Below are positions 7,145 to 10,632 of a DNA stretch of 10,632 nucleotides, in pieces. A program made the position numbers and the translations under genes. This stretch comes from Phycisphaerales bacterium (lineage in GTDB: Bacteria; Planctomycetota; Phycisphaerae; Tepidisphaerales; Tepidisphaeraceae), in contig JAQGHH010000191.1 in NCBI GenBank assembly GCA_028288945.1, forward strand, positions 1-10,632, written 5' to 3'. Within the stretch, counting starts at the first letter, position 1. The number at the start of each line of letters is the position of its first letter. A model generated the notes under the pieces. It had not been told where the DNA came from, did no database searches, and was given only the letters and a program-made list of their open reading frames with translations.

Positions 7145-8818
7145 ATGGGATCTTCCAGGCGCCGACATCCCCCGCGCACGCCTTCTGCCCGCCGGGCGAA
7201 CGGTCCGGCGCGAGCCAGCGTGGCCGAACAACCCTCGCCCGTCCCGCGCCTGGTGCTCCCCGCGGGGAAAACGGGCGATGCCATCATCGCCGCCGCGCTC
7301 GCCCTTGGCTCATTGCTTCTTTACGTCCAGACGTTCTCCTTCGGCTTTGTCGATTACGATGACCCGGAATACGTCACCGCAAATCCTGTCGTGCGGCATG
7401 GCCTGACTCCGGTTGGCGTGAAATGGGCTTTCACCACAACCACGTTCGCCAACTGGCTCCCCGTCACGTGGCTGAGCCACATGCTCGACTGCGAGCTTTA
7501 TGGCATGAATGGCGGCGGGCATCACGCGACGAGCGCCGCGCTGCACGCGATAAACGCCGCTCTGGTCTTCGTTCTCCTGCGGATGCTCACCGGCAGCCGC
7601 TGGCGCAGCGCCGCCGTCGCCGCCCTGTTCGCGTTTCATCCTTTGCGGGTGGAGTCCGTTGTTTGGATCGCGGAGCGCAAGGACGTTCTGTCGGCAACGT
7701 TTTTTCTTCTTACGCTCATCGCCTACGCCCGGTATTGCCGAGGGCCGTCGGCGCGTCGTTACCTGCTGGTCGTTGCAATGTACGCACTGGGGCTGATGTC
7801 CAAGACGATGCTGGTGACGCTGCCGTTCGTGCTGCTGCTGCTTGATTACTGGCCGCTGGGCCGACTGCGCCCCGCACCGTCGGACGATCGGCTCGCCTCA
7901 CCCCCCTCTATACCCGGCCACATCCGCCGCCTGATCATTGAAAAAATCCCCCTGTTCGCACTCGCCGCGATCAGCGCCGTGTGGACGGTCGTGCTCCAAC
8001 GCCAAGGTGGCGCGATGGTTGGCGGCAGCAAGATGGAGCTTGCCGATCGCATCGCCAATGCGTTCGTTTCCGTCCCGCGCTACCTGGATAAGACCGTGCG
8101 GCCGGTCGATCTCTCGGTCTTCTACCCACACCCGGGCCACTGGCCCGCGTGGCAGACGGCCGCGTCGGCGGTTCTGGTTTTCACCATTACTCTTTTTGCA
8201 ATCGTTGCGGCGCGAAAGCGGCCGTATCTCGCGGTCGGATGGCTGTGGTTCCTCGGGATGCTCGTGCCGGTCTGCGGGATCGTTCAGGCGGGGCTGCAAT
8301 CGATGGCCGACCGGTACATGTACCTGCCGTCCATCGGACTGTTTGTTGCAGTCGTCTGGGGATCGGCGGATCTGCTTGAGCGCCTCCCGCGTTTCCGCTC
8401 GCTGCTCATGCCCGCGTCGGTCGCGGTGGTCGTGCTGCTGGCGGTCTGCACCTGGCTTCAGGAAAGTTACTGGCAAAGTACGCTCGACCTGTTCACCCAC
8501 GCGCTGGTGATCGACCCGAAGAACTGGGTCGCCCACGATTTCGTGGGCCTCGTCCACACGGCCGGCGGAGACGACGCCGCCGCGATCGACGATTTCAAAA
8601 GAGCCGTGGCGGCCAATCCCGAACACCCCTACCCGCACGAGAATTTGGCCGACAGTCTCATGCACCTTGGACGCTATGACGAAGCGGTCGAGCAATACCG
8701 CGCGGCGCTCTCCCTTCAGTCCGATCTGGAACCCGCCCGCGCGGGACTGGCCCGGGCGATGGCCGCCAAATCATCGCCACCGTTAACGCCGCAACGGGTG
8801 AACACTAAAGCTCGCTAG
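7145..8818 (+). CDS. GT-C-type membrane glycosyltransferase-like protein with C-terminal TPRs
   Basis: The 557-residue product resembles bacterial TPR membrane proteins of the TMTC/O-mannosyltransferase-like class, which transfer sugar from lipid carriers at the outer face of the membrane. After an Arg/Pro-rich tail (1-42) comes a helix at about 43-61. The loop FVDYDDPEYV (68-77) follows, with acidic residues typical of the GT-C first loop. WLPVTWLSHMLDCELYGMN (104-122) and HPLRVESVVWIAERKDVL (165-182) are the family hallmarks. Many further membrane helices extend to about 438, including LMSKTMLVTLPFVLLLLDYWPLG (217-239) and ADRYMYLPSIGLF (388-400). Residues about 455-545 form about two TPRs (DAAAIDDFKRAVAANPEHP; LGRYDEAVEQYRAAL). 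ATG at 7145 is two bases after the previous stop; GTG at 7220 is an alternative that would remove the odd tail. Close spacing implies co-translation with its neighbours. The actual sugar and acceptor are unknown. Confidence 0.87.
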   Translation: MGSSRRRHPPRTPSARRANGPARASVAEQPSPVPRLVLPAGKTGDAIIAAALALGSLLLYVQTFSFGFVDYDDPEYVTANPVVRHGLTPVGVKWAFTTTTFANWLPVTWLSHMLDCELYGMNGGGHHATSAALHAINAALVFVLLRMLTGSRWRSAAVAALFAFHPLRVESVVWIAERKDVLSATFFLLTLIAYARYCRGPSARRYLLVVAMYALGLMSKTMLVTLPFVLLLLDYWPLGRLRPAPSDDRLASPPSIPGHIRRLIIEKIPLFALAAISAVWTVVLQRQGGAMVGGSKMELADRIANAFVSVPRYLDKTVRPVDLSVFYPHPGHWPAWQTAASAVLVFTITLFAIVAARKRPYLAVGWLWFLGMLVPVCGIVQAGLQSMADRYMYLPSIGLFVAVVWGSADLLERLPRFRSLLMPASVAVVVLLAVCTWLQESYWQSTLDLFTHALVIDPKNWVAHDFVGLVHTAGGDDAAAIDDFKRAVAANPEHPYPHENLADSLMHLGRYDEAVEQYRAALSLQSDLEPARAGLARAMAAKSSPPLTPQRVNTKAR

Positions 8819-8846
8819 CAGTTCGACGCTAAGGCAAAGGAACCCC

Positions 8847-9686
8847 ATGACTTCACCCTGGCGATCCGCCGGTGCTCGACTGAAGGCCGTCCTCGGCGGA
8901 ACGCTCGCGGCGGCCGATCTTCAAGCCGCGCCGCCCGCGGCGTCCAGGCCAGCGAAGCCCGCCCCGCCAACAATTGCCGGGACCTGGAAGCTCCTCTGGC
9001 AAGACGAATTCGACGGCGACTCCCTCGACCGCATCTGGCACCCCTGCCAGTACTGGGATCACGATCACACCATCGTCGGTCACGGCGAGCTTCAGGCGTT
9101 CGACGCCTCGGCCTTCGCGGTCGCCCATTCGATGCTCTCCATCACCTGCCGCGAAGATGCCCAGTATGGCCACGGCACCAAATACGTCTCCGGCCTCGCC
9201 ATGACCGGCGGCGAACGTGACGCCCCCCACTCCCCCAAATTCAGCTTCCTCCACGGCTACGTCGAAGTCCGCGCTAAAATTCCCGCCGGCAGCGGCCTGT
9301 GGCCGGCGGTCTGGCTCATGCCCGCGAGCTACCACGATTCGGCCGGCGAAATTGACGTTCTGGAAGTGCTGGGGGAAACGCCCACGAAGGCCTATTACAC
9401 CACACACCGCAAGGGGCGGGAGCAGCACGACGTCACGGGCGTGGACCTCTCGCTGGATTTCCACACGTATGGCGTCGATTGGCAGCCGACGCACCTCCAC
9501 TGGTACCTCGACGGCAAGCGCGTCGCCACATGCGCGGACCTGAGCCGCGTCTGCGAAGAAGCGATGTATCCCGTCCTGAGCCTCGCCGTCGGTGACGGGA
9601 CCGTCTGGGGCGCGGCCCCCAACGCCGACACCAAGTTCCCTGCGGTAATGCAGTTGGATTACATTCGAATTTGGCAGACCGAATAA
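8847..9686 (+). CDS. Glycoside hydrolase family 16 enzyme
   Basis: The 279-residue product is a single-domain GH16 retaining endo-glycanase or transglycosylase. The sequence after the linker matches the family: KLLWQDEFDGDSLDRIWH (48-65), HGELQAF (79-85), FLHGYVEVRAKIPAGSGLWP (134-153), AVWLMP (154-159), then the catalytic GEIDVLEVLGE (167-177), LDFHTYGVDWQPTHLHWYLDGK, and the final LDYIRIWQTE. Glu168 should be the nucleophile and Glu173 the acid/base. The extra residue between Asp170 and Glu173 is the beta-bulge form seen in laminarinases, agarases and carrageenases rather than lichenases. The N-terminus (1-40) is Ala/Pro-rich with a short hydrophobic stretch (AVLGGTLAAA) that could be a weak signal peptide, so export is likely but not certain. 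AAGGA at 8837-8841 supports the ATG. It is the last gene of the plus-strand set, with a terminator just after. The substrate is unknown. Confidence 0.93.
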   Translation: MTSPWRSAGARLKAVLGGTLAAADLQAAPPAASRPAKPAPPTIAGTWKLLWQDEFDGDSLDRIWHPCQYWDHDHTIVGHGELQAFDASAFAVAHSMLSITCREDAQYGHGTKYVSGLAMTGGERDAPHSPKFSFLHGYVEVRAKIPAGSGLWPAVWLMPASYHDSAGEIDVLEVLGETPTKAYYTTHRKGREQHDVTGVDLSLDFHTYGVDWQPTHLHWYLDGKRVATCADLSRVCEEAMYPVLSLAVGDGTVWGAAPNADTKFPAVMQLDYIRIWQTE

Positions 9687-9692
9687 ACTTTC

Positions 9693-9718
9693 CGGGTCCG
9701 TTGGATTCGCATTTTTTT
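9693..9718 (+). terminator. Intrinsic terminator after the GH16 gene
   Basis: CGGGTCC (9693-9699), loop GTT and GGATTCG (9703-9709) form a 7-pair stem in RNA that includes two G-U pairs. CA and seven T residues (9712-9718) follow. It begins six bases after the GH16 TAA and would end the transcript of the preceding gene set. The stem is modest, so efficiency is uncertain. Confidence 0.6.
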
Positions 9719-9734
9719 CGACACATTCGGCGGC

Positions 9735-9762
9735 TTTACACAATACGGAGTCTTGCTAGACT
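9735..9762 (+). promoter_or_regulatory. Sigma-70-like promoter overlapped by a palindrome
   Basis: TTTACA (9735-9740), a 16-nt spacer and TAGACT (9757-9762) form a fair -35/-10 pair, with TGC just before the -10 box giving an extended -10 motif. The palindrome GGAGTCT-TGCT-AGACTCC (9747-9764) covers the -10 box, so a dimeric repressor could bind there, or the overlap may be chance. Transcription would begin around 9768-9770, leaving a leader of about 200 nt before the LEPR-XLL gene. Confidence 0.45.
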
Positions 9763-9768
9763 CCCCAC

Positions 9769-9968
9769 CAAGTTTTCCAATTCGCCAGCAAAATTGTATT
9801 GAAGTGCTGAAGATGGAAAACGGATGTCGCCGCAAGCGGCGACGCGAAGGGGCAGCATTTCGTACTGGAAAGGGCGCTCGCACAACAAAGTTGACGTCTG
9901 AATCCACGTGAGTGCTTGGGGTTCCTCCGCGCTGATCCATCACCGACCTTTGAGGGAAGGAGAGCATC
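9769..9968 (+). promoter_or_regulatory. Long structured 5' leader of the LEPR-XLL gene
   Basis: This non-coding stretch precedes a GTG start. AAGTGCTG (9802-9809) can pair with CAGCATTT (9853-9860), with one G-U pair, and enclose a strong hairpin GTCGCCG-CAAG-CGGCGAC (9826-9832/9837-9843). GCGCTCGC (9874-9881) can pair with GTGAGTGC (9908-9915), with two G-U pairs, around a smaller CAAC-AAA-GTTG loop (9883-9893). The layout suggests a regulated leader or riboswitch-like RNA. It matches no class I could recognise; GACGCGAAG after the hairpin only faintly recalls the GACGCAAAG core of the c-di-GMP-I (GEMM) riboswitch. The pairing was found by eye. Confidence 0.35.
9955..9962 (+). promoter_or_regulatory. 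Ribosome-binding site that fixes a GTG start
   Basis: GGAAGGAG is a near-ideal Shine-Dalgarno sequence six bases before the GTG at 9969. It decides the start of the LEPR-XLL gene, which has no ATG in frame nearby. Confidence 0.75.
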
Positions 9969-10632
9969 GTGTTCAAGAACTGGAATCGCCGGTCCGCTCA
10001 GGCGCGCCGGTGCGGCGCCCAATCGCAAGCTCATTCCGTATCACGCCCGGCCTGCGAGGTCGAAGTGTTGGAAAAGCGCGCGCTCCTCAGCGGCAGCAGC
10101 ATTGAGCAATCCCTCGCTCCCGGCGCCGGCCGGGGCGTTCTGAGCGAAGCGGCCGCGTTGGGCGCGTTCCAGTTCCACTCCAAGAAAACCCTGTCCGGAA
10201 AGGTCGGCACGGGCGACAGCGACGTAGTCTACAAGATCGACGTTACCGCCCCCATCAACCTTTCCGTGCAACTGTCGAACCTCAAGCAAAAAGACCAGCT
10301 GAATCTTCTCTTCAAGGACGGCAGCGTCATCACCAGCGCCACCAACGGCCGTGCGAAGACGCTCAAGTTTTCGCAGCGCCTCGACCCCGGCACGTACTAC
10401 ATCGACTTGTTCAACGGCATCAACTCGGGCGTCGGCGCGGCCAAGGCGAAAGCCAAGAAATACCACTTCAAATCGACCGGCGCGTTCAAGCTACTGCTCA
10501 AGGGTCTTAAGCCCGACAGCACCACAGCCCCGCAAGCACCGGTCAAAGCGCCGGGAGGCGCGCTGCGGCCGTCCGCGGGCTTTGGCGTCGAGCCGGGCGT
10601 TGATACAACCATCGTCAATCATTGGATCGACG
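9969..10632 (+). CDS. Exported LEPR-XLL-type surface protein with pre-peptidase-like domain, 3'-partial
   Basis: This reading frame of 221 codons runs off the right edge. Residues 1-27 are basic (NWNRRSAQARRCG). They are followed by VEVLEKRALLSGS (31-43), a variant of the LEPR-XLL motif found at the N-termini of many large planctomycete exported proteins; here the usual Pro-Arg is Lys-Arg. Residues about 66-150 resemble a bacterial pre-peptidase C-terminal (PPC) beta-sandwich: SGKVGTGDSDVVYKIDV (76-92), INLSVQLSNL (96-105), LNLLFKDGSVI (111-121), then LDPGTYYIDLFNG (138-150). A Lys/Ala-rich insertion (158-164) and a Pro/Ala linker (187-203) follow, then VDTTIVNHWID at the edge. A protease or further repeats may lie downstream. 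The GTG start is set by the strong ribosome-binding site at 9955-9962. It has its own promoter and leader and is separated from the operon by a terminator. The PPC assignment is by pattern only. Confidence 0.8.
   Translation, partial: MFKNWNRRSAQARRCGAQSQAHSVSRPACEVEVLEKRALLSGSSIEQSLAPGAGRGVLSEAAALGAFQFHSKKTLSGKVGTGDSDVVYKIDVTAPINLSVQLSNLKQKDQLNLLFKDGSVITSATNGRAKTLKFSQRLDPGTYYIDLFNGINSGVGAAKAKAKKYHFKSTGAFKLLLKGLKPDSTTAPQAPVKAPGGALRPSAGFGVEPGVDTTIVNHWID

Noticed and set aside
8853..9743. Minus-strand open frame (296 codons) opposite the GH16 gene
   Set aside because: The plus strand encodes an intact GH16 domain with the catalytic EIDVLE motif; the antisense frame has no domain or convincing ribosome-binding site.
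9820..9860. A definite c-di-GMP-I (GEMM) riboswitch
   Set aside because: Only a short GACGCGAAG stretch is similar. The expected GCAAACC side and the GAAA tetraloop arrangement are not seen, so it is left as an unclassified leader.

Overview
The window looks like part of a planctomycete chromosome (phylum Planctomycetota, perhaps Phycisphaerae or a relative; the class is a guess). Four things point there: high G+C; an N-terminal LEPR-XLL-type motif on the last protein; a TIGR02604-type 'membrane-bound dehydrogenase' propeller followed by helical repeats; and an exported alpha/alpha-toroid plus DUF4159 protein. No tRNA, rRNA, CRISPR array, integrase or transposase is visible. All identifications come from reading translations by eye; no search was run.

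Layout. (1) 1-1692, minus strand: priA, the replication-restart helicase, with its 3' end outside the window. It is unusual because a stop-free, in-frame, low-complexity fold-back repeat of about 375 nt (about 121-495) sits between the two helicase lobes. (2) 1693-1894: spacer between divergent genes, holding small palindromes. (3) 1895-2821, plus strand: an unrecognised membrane protein with eight predicted helices. (4) 2805-2923: a second 'word-like' repeat ending in a long hairpin; it fills the gap between two converging genes and supplies the stop codon of the membrane protein. (5) 2927-5209, minus strand: an exported toroid/DUF4159 protein with what looks like a duplicated DUF4159-like module. 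(6) 5210-5321: divergent control region. (7) 5322-9686, plus strand: a probable three-gene operon of exported propeller protein, GT-C/TPR membrane glycosyltransferase-like protein and GH16 glycanase, closed by a hairpin/T-run terminator at 9693-9718. (8) 9735-10632: promoter, structured leader of about 200 nt, and the start of an exported LEPR-XLL protein that runs off the window.

How the parts fit. priA is housekeeping. The other recognisable genes concern the cell envelope, extracellular polysaccharide or glycoprotein, and surface proteins. The propeller, GT-C and GH16 genes are 2 and 28 bp apart on one strand and are probably co-transcribed, which suggests glycan assembly or turnover outside the cytoplasmic membrane; this is inference.

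The most unusual signal is the pair of stop-poor, purine/pyrimidine-asymmetric fold-back repeats. One is translated in frame inside an essential-type helicase, the other forms the convergent gene junction, and both carry the word TTCCAATTTG followed closely by CGCCC. They look like members of one non-autonomous repeat family, or of a set assembled from shared modules.
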